DNA of 64,000 nt, from assembly GCF_900107695.1 (NCBI RefSeq), contig NZ_FNQP01000011.1:62001-126000 (forward strand). Reading direction: 5' to 3'. This DNA is from Thiothrix caldifontis (GTDB lineage Bacteria; Pseudomonadota; Gammaproteobacteria; Thiotrichales; Thiotrichaceae). Under the pieces are notes generated by a model, which did no database searches, was not told the origin of the DNA, and was given only the letters and a program-made list of their open reading frames with translations. This document shows, one piece after another, positions 10,224-19,670 of this stretch. Position numbers and translations under genes: made by a program. The number at the start of each line of letters is the position of its first letter. Within the stretch, counting starts at the first letter, position 1.

Positions 10224-10574
<351 letters not shown>

Positions 10575-10765
10575 ATCTTTCTTTTTATTACGGCTATTTG
10601 ATTCAAACATTAAAATAAAATAATGGCTCGTCATGCCTTAATTTATCACATTAGGGACCCAGTGTAATTTATTAAAAATAAATGGGTTTTCTCATTAGTG
10701 CCTTTGGCATTTGTTTTGTTTTTACCCCTCATTATCTTATTTAAAGTGATTTTTACGTGATTTTA

Positions 10766-10794
10766 TTGACAGGGCTGTGATGTCTGCCTATATT
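10766..10794 (+). promoter_or_regulatory. Sigma-70 promoter of the dcw cluster (Pmra)
   Basis: A consensus -35 TTGACA (10766-10771) is separated by exactly 17 bases from TATATT (10789-10794), which predicts a start near 10801. It is 67 bases upstream of mraZ and is the only strong promoter I see for the cluster. The 190 bases between rnpB and this site are AT-rich with no gene. Confidence 0.9.
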
Positions 10795-10803
10795 CCTTCG
10801 TAA

Positions 10804-10828
10804 GTGGAAGAAAGTGGGGTAAAGTGGA
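10804..10828 (+). promoter_or_regulatory. MraZ-binding repeats
   Basis: Three direct repeats GTGGA, GTGGG and GTGGA start at 10804, 10814 and 10824, an exact 10-base period with 5-base spacers. This matches the known MraZ operator of GTGGG repeats. A fourth GTGG at 10846 is off the period. The repeats sit just downstream of the predicted transcription start, so MraZ binding should repress the cluster. Confidence 0.85.
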
Positions 10829-10860
10829 TTAATTTCCCATTTTGAGTGGAATCAGACAGC

Positions 10861-11316
10861 ATGTTTCGTGGCATTTCTAGTATATCGATTGATCCAAAAG
10901 GCAGGTTCGCTATGCCTGCTAAGTATCGTGAAGATATTGTAGAAAATGCGGGTGGTCAGATCGTTATTACAGTTGATCACACGGATAAGTGCTTACTGGT
11001 TTACCCTATGGATCAGTGGCTTAAAGTAGAGAAAACCCTGATGTCATTACCCAATATGAATCGGCGGGTACGCAATATGCAACGCCTGATTTTAGGACAC
11101 GCGGCTGAATTAGACCTTGATGCACAAGGGCGAGTGTTATTGCCGATTCCCTTGCGTGAGTATGCAGCTCTCGACAAGAGAGCTGTATTGGTTGGTCAGG
11201 CTAATAAACTTGAACTGTGGGATGCTGATATTTGGGATGCGGCTCGTGAGTCTTGGTTGCAGGAAGCGCAAGAAGATAGCGAAGCGAGTGAAATCCTGAA
11301 TCAGGTTTCTATGTAA
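10861..11316 (+). CDS. mraZ: Transcriptional regulator MraZ
   Basis: MraZ is a small DNA-binding protein that forms ring-shaped oligomers and represses the division and cell-wall cluster that it heads. Two AbrB-like half-domains are visible, the first around DPKGRFAMPAKYR and the second around DAQGRVLLPIPLREYA. The 151-residue length equals that of the family. I chose the ATG at 10861 because MFRGISSISID is the conserved beginning; a GTG at 10846 in the same frame lies within a GTGG repeat. The three GTGG boxes upstream are its likely target. Confidence 0.96.
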   Translation: MFRGISSISIDPKGRFAMPAKYREDIVENAGGQIVITVDHTDKCLLVYPMDQWLKVEKTLMSLPNMNRRVRNMQRLILGHAAELDLDAQGRVLLPIPLREYAALDKRAVLVGQANKLELWDADIWDAARESWLQEAQEDSEASEILNQVSM

Positions 11317-11340
11317 TATCGACAAAAGGTGGTTGATTCT

Positions 11341-12267
11341 GTGTTGAAACACGACACGGTGCTATTGCAGGAAGCCGTAATGGCATTAAATGTCCAGGAA
11401 TCAGGCTGTTATGTCGATGGTACGTATGGTCGAGGCGGTCATTCTGCCTTGATTTTGGAGAGTTTGGGTGCAAACGGACGTTTGATCGTCATTGATAAGG
11501 ATCCTGTCGCGGTTGAGTACGCACATCAGCGTCATGCGAATGACCCTCGTGTATTTGTCTGGCATGGTTCTTTTCGTGATTTTCCTCAAGCGTTACACGT
11601 TGCTGGTGTTACTGAAAAAATTCAGGGTGTTTTATTGGATTTGGGGGTGTCTTCCCCGCAATTGGATGATGCAGAACGTGGTTTCAGTTTTATGCGAGAA
11701 GGGCAACTGGATATGCGGATGGATACTTCCAGAGGTGAAAGTGCTGCTCAGTGGTTAAATCATGCGGATGAATCGGAAATAGCGGATGTATTATGGCGTT
11801 ACGGTGAGGAGCGTTTTTCTCGCCAAATTGCCAAGGAAATTGTCCGTGTCCGTGTACACAGTCCAATAGAAACCACTATACAGCTGGCTGACTTAATTGC
11901 CAATGTAGTACGTAAGCGTGAGCCAGGTAAAAACCCTGCGACCCGCAGTTTTCAAGCGATACGCATTAAAGTCAATCAGGAATTGGATGATGTTGAGGCA
12001 TGTTTACAACAAGCTGTTGAGTGGCTCGCTCCCGCTGGACGTTTGGTTGTCATCAGTTTTCATTCGTTGGAAGATCGTATTGTCAAACATTTTCTGCGTG
12101 ATGTTTGTTCTGTACCTAGCTTGCCGAAGGGGTTACCCGTAATACCAGTCTTTATCCAACCGCCGATGAGAATGATTGGTAAGGCACAGCGTCCATCAGA
12201 TACAGAAGTGCAGGGGAATGTACGTTCCCGTAGTGCAATTATGCGGGTGGGAGAGCGTGTGGCATGA
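11341..12267 (+). CDS. rsmH: 16S rRNA m4C1402 methyltransferase RsmH (MraW)
   Basis: RsmH methylates N4 of C1402 in 16S rRNA in the ribosomal P site, using S-adenosylmethionine. The conserved beginning HDTVLLQEAV, the SAM-binding motif DGTYGRGGHS, and the family blocks LDLGVSSPQLDDAERGFSF, RSFQAIRIKVN and ISFHSLEDRIVKHF are all present at the normal length of 308 residues. GTG at 11341 follows the AAAGGTGG site at 11324-11332 at eight bases, better than the earlier GTG at 11329. The stop overlaps ftsL by four bases. Confidence 0.97.
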   Translation: MLKHDTVLLQEAVMALNVQESGCYVDGTYGRGGHSALILESLGANGRLIVIDKDPVAVEYAHQRHANDPRVFVWHGSFRDFPQALHVAGVTEKIQGVLLDLGVSSPQLDDAERGFSFMREGQLDMRMDTSRGESAAQWLNHADESEIADVLWRYGEERFSRQIAKEIVRVRVHSPIETTIQLADLIANVVRKREPGKNPATRSFQAIRIKVNQELDDVEACLQQAVEWLAPAGRLVVISFHSLEDRIVKHFLRDVCSVPSLPKGLPVIPVFIQPPMRMIGKAQRPSDTEVQGNVRSRSAIMRVGERVA

Positions 12268-12536
12268 ATCGAGGGGGCCTGCTGAGCGTGGCACTGTTAT
12301 ATGTGCTGGTCATCGCGATGGCGTTATTGATCGTTGTTAATCGTCATCACTCGCGCCAATTATTTGCTGAGTTACAAAAGCTGGAAAAAGAACGCGACGA
12401 ACTGAGTGCTGATTGGAGTCGTTTAAAGTTAGAGCAAAGCACCTTGTTGAATCAAGTACATGTGGAAACCCGTTCTAAACAGGTATTGAATATGCAGAAA
12501 CCCTCCGCTGACAACATCAAGGTTATACGCGAGTGA
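12264..12536 (+). CDS. ftsL: Cell division protein FtsL
   Basis: FtsL is a bitopic inner-membrane protein that joins FtsB and FtsQ and activates FtsWI at the septum. The 90-residue product has one N-terminal membrane helix (GLLSVALLYVLVIAMALLIVV) followed by a coiled coil (LQKLEKERDELSADWSRLKLEQ), the typical layout. Sequence conservation in this family is low, so position between rsmH and ftsI is the main support. It overlaps both neighbours by four bases. Confidence 0.93.
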   Translation: MNRGGLLSVALLYVLVIAMALLIVVNRHHSRQLFAELQKLEKERDELSADWSRLKLEQSTLLNQVHVETRSKQVLNMQKPSADNIKVIRE

Positions 12537-14383
12537 AGCGCAAAGTATTGAAGTCACCTGTGTTTCAGGGAAGACGTTTGTTCTTGATGTTAACCTTGTT
12601 AGTGGTAATCGGTATTTTAATGTTGCGGGCAGCATGGTTGGAAATATTCCAACAGGAATGGCTGCAACAGCAAGCAGACAAGCGTCAAATGCGCGTGGTT
12701 ACGGTTCCTGCTTATCGGGGGATGATTACGGATCGTAATGGTGATCCTATGGCAATTAGTTCGCCCGTTTCCTCGCTGTGGTGCAATCCACAAGAATTAT
12801 TGCAAGCAAGGGAAGCCTTGCGCAACGAATATGAGTTATCCCGTCAAGTGTCGGAGGCAACTGCTGGGGATACTGCTGCTGAGGAGAGTGAGGCTCAGGC
12901 ATTGGCTTCGACTCGCTTTGCCCGCTTGGAGTCTGGTTTCCGTCAAATTGAAAAAGAACTGGGCATGGAAGAGGGTAGTTTGCCCGCCAAGTTAAAGGAA
13001 GCTAGTAGTAAGCAATTCTTCTATCTCGGTCGACAATTACCGTTAGAGGTGGCAGATGCCATCCTGGATCTGGATTTGCCGGGTGTTGCCGCGACGCGAG
13101 AATATCGCCGTTATTATCCATTAGCAGAAACGGCGGGTCATGTGGTGGGTATGACCAATGTGGACGGTAATGGCATTGAGGGTATTGAAAAAGCGCAAAA
13201 TGACATTTTAGCAGGTAAAAATGGTCAGACGCGGGTAGTGCGTGACGCTAAAGGCAAGCTGGTTGAGAGCGTTATTAGTATGGAGGAAATGCAGCCTGGG
13301 CAGAATGTGCAATTGAGTATTGACCGCCGTATTCAATACCTTGCCTATAAAGAATTGAAAACCCAGGTGTCGCTATTGAATGCCAAAGCAGGTTCATTGA
13401 TCGTGCTGGATGCGCATACCGGTGAAATTTTGGCGATGGCTAATGTGCCTTCCTTTAACCCGAACAACCGCAAAGAGTTGGAGCCGTATCTGTATCGTAA
13501 CCGTGCGGTTACGGATAAATCCGAACCTGGTTCAACTATTAAGCCTTTAACGATTGCTGCGGCCTTAGAGGCACGAGTTTTGGGGGCTGATGTTGAAATT
13601 AATACGTCACCCGGGCAAATCAACTTTGGTAAATACAGCGTCAAGGATCCGAAAGATTATGGTTCTATCACGTTGTCAACGTTATTAGCTAAATCCAGTA
13701 ACGTGGGTGCTAGTCGGGTGGCGTTGCTGATGGCTGCGCGTGATCAGTGGATGTTCCTCAATCGCGTGGGGTTTGGGCGTGTGCCGAATGCTGGTTTTTC
13801 AGGTGAAACAGCGGGGCAACTAACGGATTATACCAAGTGGGGTAAAGTTGATCGTGCTTCACATGGTTATGGATATGGCTTGTCTGCCAGTTTGTTGCAA
13901 ACTACCCACGCTTATGCGCCATTTGCGGCTAATGGCGTGTTTATGCCAGCTTCCATTTATAAGCTCGATAAGCCCGGCTTAGGTCAACAGGTGATGAGTC
14001 CTGATACTGCCAGTGCCGTGTTGCGCATGATGGAAGCGGTGGTGCAAAAAGGCGGAACAGGTGAGAAAGCTATGGTAGATGGCTACCGTATTGCTGGTAA
14101 AACAGGTACCGCTTATAAATATATCGACGGCAAATACCAAAATGACCGCTATTTGACCAGTTTTATTGGGGTTGCACCGGCTAGCCGTCCACGTTTAGTG
14201 GTCGCTGTTCAGATTGATGAACCTCAGATTGATGATAGTGGCGGCCGTGCTGCAGCACCCGTTTTTTCCAAAGTCATGGCAGAATCACTACGCTTGCTTG
14301 ATGTGCCTCCAGATAACCTGCCTAGTGAGCATCCGCCGATGCCGCAACCTGTAGCACCAGCCAATGTGGGAGGTGCTACATGA
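12533..14383 (+). CDS. ftsI: Septal peptidoglycan transpeptidase FtsI (PBP3)
   Basis: FtsI cross-links septal peptidoglycan and is the essential partner of FtsW. The 616-residue protein has an N-terminal membrane helix (about 15-33), the class B dimerisation domain and a C-terminal transpeptidase domain with STIK (Ser334-Lys337), SSN (388-390) and KTGT (523-526). Compared with the usual length of roughly 580-590 residues, there is an extra charged segment at about residues 105-145 (rich in Glu/Ala) in the N-terminal domain. It starts at GTG overlapping ftsL and ends overlapping murE by four bases. Confidence 0.97.
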   Translation: MKRKVLKSPVFQGRRLFLMLTLLVVIGILMLRAAWLEIFQQEWLQQQADKRQMRVVTVPAYRGMITDRNGDPMAISSPVSSLWCNPQELLQAREALRNEYELSRQVSEATAGDTAAEESEAQALASTRFARLESGFRQIEKELGMEEGSLPAKLKEASSKQFFYLGRQLPLEVADAILDLDLPGVAATREYRRYYPLAETAGHVVGMTNVDGNGIEGIEKAQNDILAGKNGQTRVVRDAKGKLVESVISMEEMQPGQNVQLSIDRRIQYLAYKELKTQVSLLNAKAGSLIVLDAHTGEILAMANVPSFNPNNRKELEPYLYRNRAVTDKSEPGSTIKPLTIAAALEARVLGADVEINTSPGQINFGKYSVKDPKDYGSITLSTLLAKSSNVGASRVALLMAARDQWMFLNRVGFGRVPNAGFSGETAGQLTDYTKWGKVDRASHGYGYGLSASLLQTTHAYAPFAANGVFMPASIYKLDKPGLGQQVMSPDTASAVLRMMEAVVQKGGTGEKAMVDGYRIAGKTGTAYKYIDGKYQNDRYLTSFIGVAPASRPRLVVAVQIDEPQIDDSGGRAAAPVFSKVMAESLRLLDVPPDNLPSEHPPMPQPVAPANVGGAT

Positions 14384-15870
14384 GCCATTCTGTATCCCTC
14401 CGCGCTTTATTAACCGGTTTGGTTGAATCCGTACCGGATATCGAGATTACGGGATTGACTTTGGATAATCGCCAAGTTCAACCCGGCATGGCGTTTGTGG
14501 CTTTGCGTGGCACGCGCCAACATGGTTTGGATTATGCTGAAGCGGCTGTCCGTGCTGGGGCGAGTGTCGTGCTTTACGAGCCGGAAATAGGTTTACAGCC
14601 ACCAGTTTTGTCGGTTGACGCGGTGTCTGTCCCTGCTTTGAGGGAACATTTAGGGACACTCGCCGACCGTTTTAATGCGAATCCCAGTGCCGGGTTGTTC
14701 ATGGTGGGGGTGACTGGTACTGATGGTAAAACGTCAGTAAGCCATTTCGTTGCCGAAGCATTGAATACTGACCCTGTGCAGCCAACAGCAGTTATTGGAA
14801 CGTTAGGCATTGGTGTGCCGGGAGCTTTACAGCCTGCAACACATACCACGCCTGATGCGCTCACGGTTCACCACTTGTTACGCCGTTTGCATGACGATGG
14901 TTTTACTGCTGTTGCGATGGAAGTGTCTTCGCACGCGCTGGATCAGGGGCGGGTCAATGGTATCCGCTTTAATGTGGCGGTTTTGACCAACTTGACCCGC
15001 GATCATCTGGATTATCACGGCACTGTGGAAGCTTATGCTGAAGCTAAGCGTAAATTGTTTCATTGGCCGGATTTGCAAGCGGTCGTGTTGAATCTGGATG
15101 ATGCTTTTGGGCAACGCTTAGCAGCCGAGTTATCCGAAAAACAGGTGCGTGTCATCGGTTATGGCGTGGGCAATGCGGCTGATTATCCGACGGGAACCTT
15201 GGTTGCAACAGAACCTGTATTTGATCACAGCGGGATCCGTGCCAAGGTGTCGAACGGGCAGGAAGCGGGGGTATTGCAAGCACCGGTGTTAGGGCAATTC
15301 AACTTGCATAACGTGCTGGCAGCTTTGGGGGTCTTGTTGGCAAAAGGCTTAGCATTGTCGGATGCTTTGCAACGCTTGCAACACGTACAGGTTGTGCCGG
15401 GGCGCATGGAGCGGGTCGGTGCAGATGCAGGCAGACTGGTGGTGGTGGACTACGCACATACACCCGGCGCATTGCAGCAGGTATTAACGGCGGTGCGGGT
15501 GCATACCCGTGGGCGTTTGCTGTGTGTGTTTGGCTGTGGCGGCGACCGTGATCGCGGAAAACGACCATTAATGGCAAAAATAGCCGAATCTGATGCTGAC
15601 GTGGTGATCGTAACCGACGATAATCCGCGCTCTGAAAATCCGCAGCAGATATTTGAGGACATTATGCAAGGCTTCCACAATAAAACGGGCGTGACCTTTG
15701 AGCACGACCGTACTAAAGCGATTCGCCTCGCCATTGGGCAAGCACAGCCCGGCGATACCGTATTGATTGCAGGCAAAGGCCATGAAACCGTACAGATTTT
15801 AGCGCATGGCACGGTGCCATTTGATGACCGCATTCAAGCAGCACTGGCGTTGCAGGAGTGTGGCGCATGA
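14380..15870 (+). CDS. murE: UDP-MurNAc-tripeptide synthetase MurE (meso-DAP adding)
   Basis: MurE adds meso-diaminopimelate to UDP-MurNAc-L-Ala-D-Glu using ATP. The three Mur ligase domains are present: P-loop TGTDGKTS (112-119), the lysine that becomes carbamylated within AEAKRK (about 223) and the C-terminal domain with DDNPRSE (413-419). The DNPR motif marks specificity for DAP rather than lysine. At 496 residues the length is normal. It overlaps ftsI and murF by four bases each, which suggests translational coupling. Confidence 0.97.
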   Translation: MSHSVSLRALLTGLVESVPDIEITGLTLDNRQVQPGMAFVALRGTRQHGLDYAEAAVRAGASVVLYEPEIGLQPPVLSVDAVSVPALREHLGTLADRFNANPSAGLFMVGVTGTDGKTSVSHFVAEALNTDPVQPTAVIGTLGIGVPGALQPATHTTPDALTVHHLLRRLHDDGFTAVAMEVSSHALDQGRVNGIRFNVAVLTNLTRDHLDYHGTVEAYAEAKRKLFHWPDLQAVVLNLDDAFGQRLAAELSEKQVRVIGYGVGNAADYPTGTLVATEPVFDHSGIRAKVSNGQEAGVLQAPVLGQFNLHNVLAALGVLLAKGLALSDALQRLQHVQVVPGRMERVGADAGRLVVVDYAHTPGALQQVLTAVRVHTRGRLLCVFGCGGDRDRGKRPLMAKIAESDADVVIVTDDNPRSENPQQIFEDIMQGFHNKTGVTFEHDRTKAIRLAIGQAQPGDTVLIAGKGHETVQILAHGTVPFDDRIQAALALQECGA

Positions 15871-17210
15871 CGTGGTTGAGTCTTGCTGAGATTGCTGAAC
15901 TGACGGGTGGAACGCTGCATGGTCAGAATGTGGCGATTGAGCGTGTGGAGCGCGACTCACGGCAAGTGCAAAGCGGTGATTTATTCCTTGCTCTGAGGGG
16001 GGAGCGGTTTGATGCCCACGACTTTGTGCCACAGGTGGCAGGCAAAGTCAGTGGTGCATTGGTTTCCCGCTTAATCGACGCTGCTATTCCTCAGGTAGTA
16101 GTGGACGATGTGCGCTTGGCATTGGGAAGCTTAGCGGCGGCATGGCGACAAACGTTTACTCTGCCTTTGATCGGGTTGACCGGTAGCAATGGCAAAACCA
16201 CCGTAAAAGAAATGCTGACAGCTATCTTGTCATTACAGGGTGACACTTTAGCGACGGCGGGTAATCTCAATAATGATATTGGAATGCCGCTGACGTTATT
16301 GGGTTTGCGCCAGCAACACGCGTTTGCTGTGATTGAAATGGGCATGAGCCATTTTGGTGAAATTGATTATTTGGCTCGTATCGCCCGCCCGGATGTTGCC
16401 ATTATTAACAATGCCGGTGCTGCCCATTTGGAGGGTGTCGGTGATCTTGCCGGTGTGGCACGCGCTAAAGGTGAAATTTTCAATGGTTTGTCAGCAAACG
16501 GTGTTGCCATTCTGAATGCCGATGATGCGTATGTGGATTATTGGCTCGGTCTGAATACCGGTAGGCGGATAATGACCTTTGGTCTGAATAACCCAGCGGA
16601 TGTGCAGGGCAGTGTCGCTGGCAATCAGTTGCACATTACCGCTAACGGGAAAGCGGTCGCCGTTAGTTTGCCGTTATTGGGGCGGCATAATCAGATGAAT
16701 GCATTGGCAGCGGCGACTGCGGCACTGGCGTTGGGCGTGTCATTGGATACCGTGCAGCGTGGTTTGGAATCCTTGCAAGCGGTCAAGGGGCGCTTATGCC
16801 CGAAAGCGGGTGCGCATGGCGGTTTGGTGATTGACGATACGTACAATGCCAATCCGAGTTCTACAGCGGCGGCAGTGGCGGTATTGGCAGGAATGCAGGG
16901 CAGAAGGGTGTTGGTCTTGGGGGATATGGGCGAATTGGGCGCGAATGGAGTGGCATTACATGCCGGTATTGGTCAGCAGGCGGCGCAAGCCGGAATTGAT
17001 GCTTTGTATACTTTAGGCACGTTGAGTGCGCACGCGAGTGCAGCGTTTGGTAAGGCAGGCTATGCTTTTAGTGAACTGGATGCGTTACTGGATGCGTTAC
17101 AGGCGGCATTGCAGCCGGATACAACGCTGTTGGTGAAAGGTTCGCGTTCGGCACGGATGGAACGGGTGGTGGATGCATTGACAGTCGCGGCTGTCCAGGA
17201 GGTCGCGTAA
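15867..17210 (+). CDS. murF: UDP-MurNAc-pentapeptide synthetase MurF
   Basis: MurF adds D-Ala-D-Ala to complete the UDP-MurNAc-pentapeptide. The P-loop [13 protein letters not shown], the segment [11 protein letters not shown], the [10 protein letters not shown] block and the C-terminal [10 protein letters not shown] motif identify it among Mur ligases. I chose ATG 15867, which overlaps the murE stop by four bases and has AGGAG nine bases upstream, over an earlier in-frame start at 15858. Its stop shares one base with the mraY start. Confidence 0.97.
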   Translation: MTWLSLAEIAELTGGTLHGQNVAIERVERDSRQVQSGDLFLALRGERFDAHDFVPQVAGKVSGALVSRLIDAAIPQVVVDDVRLALGSLAAAWRQTFTLPLIGLTGSNGKTTVKEMLTAILSLQGDTLATAGNLNNDIGMPLTLLGLRQQHAFAVIEMGMSHFGEIDYLARIARPDVAIINNAGAAHLEGVGDLAGVARAKGEIFNGLSANGVAILNADDAYVDYWLGLNTGRRIMTFGLNNPADVQGSVAGNQLHITANGKAVAVSLPLLGRHNQMNALAAATAALALGVSLDTVQRGLESLQAVKGRLCPKAGAHGGLVIDDTYNANPSSTAAAVAVLAGMQGRRVLVLGDMGELGANGVALHAGIGQQAAQAGIDALYTLGTLSAHASAAFGKAGYAFSELDALLDALQAALQPDTTLLVKGSRSARMERVVDALTVAAVQEVA

Positions 17211-18292
17211 TGTTGGTTTGGTTGTTTGATTTCCTGAGTGATTTTTACCGTGGTTTTAATGTATTTCAATATTTAACCTTGCGGGCTATTTTGGGTTTAT
17301 TGACGGCGTTGTTCATTGCATTGTGGACAGGGCCGCGCATGATTCGGGCGCTGACTCGCTTAAAAATTGGGCAATATATTCGTGAAGATGGCCCCCAGCA
17401 CCAAATGAAGGCGGGTACGCCCACCATGGGCGGGGTGATGATTATTCTGGCTATTGGCGTTGCCACCTTGTTGTGGGCGGATTTGAGCAATCATTATGTG
17501 TGGGTGGTATTGCTGGTAACGCTGGGGTTTGGTTTGGTAGGTGGTTTGGATGATTACATCAAACTCAAGCAGCGTCGTAATTTGGGCTTGACCGCTAAGC
17601 AAAAATACGTGGGCTTGAGCTTGATTGGGTTTGCCGCCGCCTTTTATTTGTTTTTCACCGCAGCGACTCCGGTGGAAACGACGTTTTTCTTGCCGGTATT
17701 CAAAGATGCACATTGGCAGATGGGCTGGTTATTCATTCCTTGGGTGTATTTGGTGGTGGTGGGTTCGAGTAATGCGGTGAACCTGACTGATGGTTTGGAT
17801 GGCTTGGCGATTATGCCGACCATTATGGTGGCTGGTGGTTTGGCAATTTTTGCTTATGTGAGCGGACATGCCACGATTTCACAGTATTTGGGAGTGCCAC
17901 GGATTCCCGGTGCAGGTGAGTTAGTGGTGTTCTGTGCGGCAATATTCGGTGCTGGTTTGGGTTTCTTGTGGTTTAACACGTACCCCGCGCAAGTGTTCAT
18001 GGGCGATGTCGGCGCATTGGCACTGGGGGCGGCACTTGGCATCGTCGCGGTGGTGGTGCGTCAGGAAATCGTTTTGGCAATTATGGGCGGAATTTTTGTG
18101 TTAGAAACCCTCTCGGTTATTATGCAAGTAGGCTATTTTAAAGCGACGAGTGGCAAGCGGATTTTCCGCATGGCTCCTTTGCACCACCATTATGAGAAAA
18201 AAGGTTGGCCCGAACCACGGGTCATTGTCCGTTTTTGGATTGTTACCGTAATTCTAGTGATGATCGGTTTGGCAACCTTGAAGATTCGTTAA
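17210..18292 (+). CDS. mraY: Phospho-MurNAc-pentapeptide translocase MraY
   Basis: MraY moves phospho-MurNAc-pentapeptide onto undecaprenyl phosphate, making lipid I in the inner membrane. The 360-residue, roughly ten-helix protein is exactly the E. coli length. Signature segments are GTPTMGG with the preceding [11 protein letters not shown], the aspartate pair [29 protein letters not shown] and [12 protein letters not shown]. The start overlaps the murF stop (TAATG). Confidence 0.98.
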   Translation: MLVWLFDFLSDFYRGFNVFQYLTLRAILGLLTALFIALWTGPRMIRALTRLKIGQYIREDGPQHQMKAGTPTMGGVMIILAIGVATLLWADLSNHYVWVVLLVTLGFGLVGGLDDYIKLKQRRNLGLTAKQKYVGLSLIGFAAAFYLFFTAATPVETTFFLPVFKDAHWQMGWLFIPWVYLVVVGSSNAVNLTDGLDGLAIMPTIMVAGGLAIFAYVSGHATISQYLGVPRIPGAGELVVFCAAIFGAGLGFLWFNTYPAQVFMGDVGALALGAALGIVAVVVRQEIVLAIMGGIFVLETLSVIMQVGYFKATSGKRIFRMAPLHHHYEKKGWPEPRVIVRFWIVTVILVMIGLATLKIR

Positions 18293-18296
18293 GGCA

Positions 18297-19670
18297 ATGA
18301 GTGACGCTGGTATGACAATGCAAATGCACAATTGGGATACGCTGGTGGTTGGCTTAGGCCAGACCGGGTTATCGGTTGCGCGGCATTTGCAGGCGCGTGG
18401 GGTGGCGTTTGCGGTGGTGGATAGCCGTGCTAATCCGCCGGGTAAGGCTGAGTTGCTGGCAGAGTTTCCACAAACGCCTTACCACTTTGGGGCATTTGCT
18501 GAGGCCGCTGCTTGGTTTGCCAGTGCAACTACCTTGGTGGTCAGCCCCGGTATTGCGATTGCGACCCCGGAAATCCATGCCGCTGGTGAACGCGGTGCGG
18601 CAATCATTGGTGACATTGAGTTGTTTGTGCGCGAAGCCCCAGCTCCCGTGATTGCGATTACCGGCTCTAACGGCAAAAGCAGTGTTACCACGCTGGTGGA
18701 TTTAATGGCGCAAAAAGCCGGAATGAAGTCTTACGCAGGCGGCAATCTGGGCTACGCTGCGCTGGATTTGCTGGCACAGCCGACGCCGGATTTGTATGTG
18801 ATGGAACTTTCCAGCTTTCAATTGGAAACCACCCAGTCGCTACGCGCCGTTTCAGCCGTGGTATTAAATGTCAGCGAAGATCACATGGACAGATACCCCA
18901 GCTTTGCTGATTATGCCGCCGCCAAGCAAGTTGCGTACCAACATTGTGGATGTGCGGTAGTAAATCGTGACGATGCGGTGGTAATGGCGATGCTGGCAGA
19001 CTTGACGGACGCTGAGCGCAGTCGAAGCGTCAGTTTTGGCTTGGATATTCCGACAGACGGTCAATACGGTCTGCGTGAACACGCGGGTAAACGCTGGTTA
19101 GCCAAGGGTGAAACCCTGTTGCTGGTGGTGGATGAATTGAAATTGCCGGGTGAGCACAATTACGCGAATGCACTGGCAGCGTTGGCGTTGGGCGAGGCAG
19201 CCGGTATTCCGCTAGACGGTATGTTGGCGGCTTTGCGTGAGTTCAGCGGCTTGGCACATCGCACCCAGTGGGTTCGCGAACGCGCTGGGGTGAATTGGTA
19301 TAACGATTCCAAAGGCACGAATGTTGGCGCGACGCTGGCGGCCTTAGCAGGTTTGCCCGGCAAAACCGTGTTGATTGCGGGTGGGCAGGGCAAAGGGGCA
19401 GATTTTTCGCCCTTGCGTGCGGTGGCAATGGCAAAAGCACGGGCGCTGGTGTTGATTGGTGAGGATCGCAATAAAATTGCTGATGTGGTGGAAGGTTACG
19501 CCCCGTATGTGTTTGCGCATGATATGGCGGATGCTGTGGCTATTGCAGCAGCGTTGGCGCAAGCGGGGGATAACGTGCTGCTGTCACCGGCTTGTGCGAG
19601 TTTTGATATGTTCAAAAGCTATGTGCATCGCGGTGACGTGTTTACTGCGGAAGTCAGGAGCTTGCCATGA
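18297..19670 (+). CDS. murD: UDP-MurNAc-L-Ala:D-Glu ligase MurD
   Basis: MurD adds D-glutamate to UDP-MurNAc-L-Ala. The N-terminal nucleotide-sugar domain has VVGLGQTGLSVAR, the ATPase domain has ITGSNGKSSVTTL, and ELSSFQLE, NVSEDHMDRY, WYNDSKGTN and LLSPACASFDMF follow in family order. At 457 residues the protein is slightly longer than most. The stop overlaps the ftsW start by four bases. Confidence 0.97.
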   Translation: MSDAGMTMQMHNWDTLVVGLGQTGLSVARHLQARGVAFAVVDSRANPPGKAELLAEFPQTPYHFGAFAEAAAWFASATTLVVSPGIAIATPEIHAAGERGAAIIGDIELFVREAPAPVIAITGSNGKSSVTTLVDLMAQKAGMKSYAGGNLGYAALDLLAQPTPDLYVMELSSFQLETTQSLRAVSAVVLNVSEDHMDRYPSFADYAAAKQVAYQHCGCAVVNRDDAVVMAMLADLTDAERSRSVSFGLDIPTDGQYGLREHAGKRWLAKGETLLLVVDELKLPGEHNYANALAALALGEAAGIPLDGMLAALREFSGLAHRTQWVRERAGVNWYNDSKGTNVGATLAALAGLPGKTVLIAGGQGKGADFSPLRAVAMAKARALVLIGEDRNKIADVVEGYAPYVFAHDMADAVAIAAALAQAGDNVLLSPACASFDMFKSYVHRGDVFTAEVRSLP

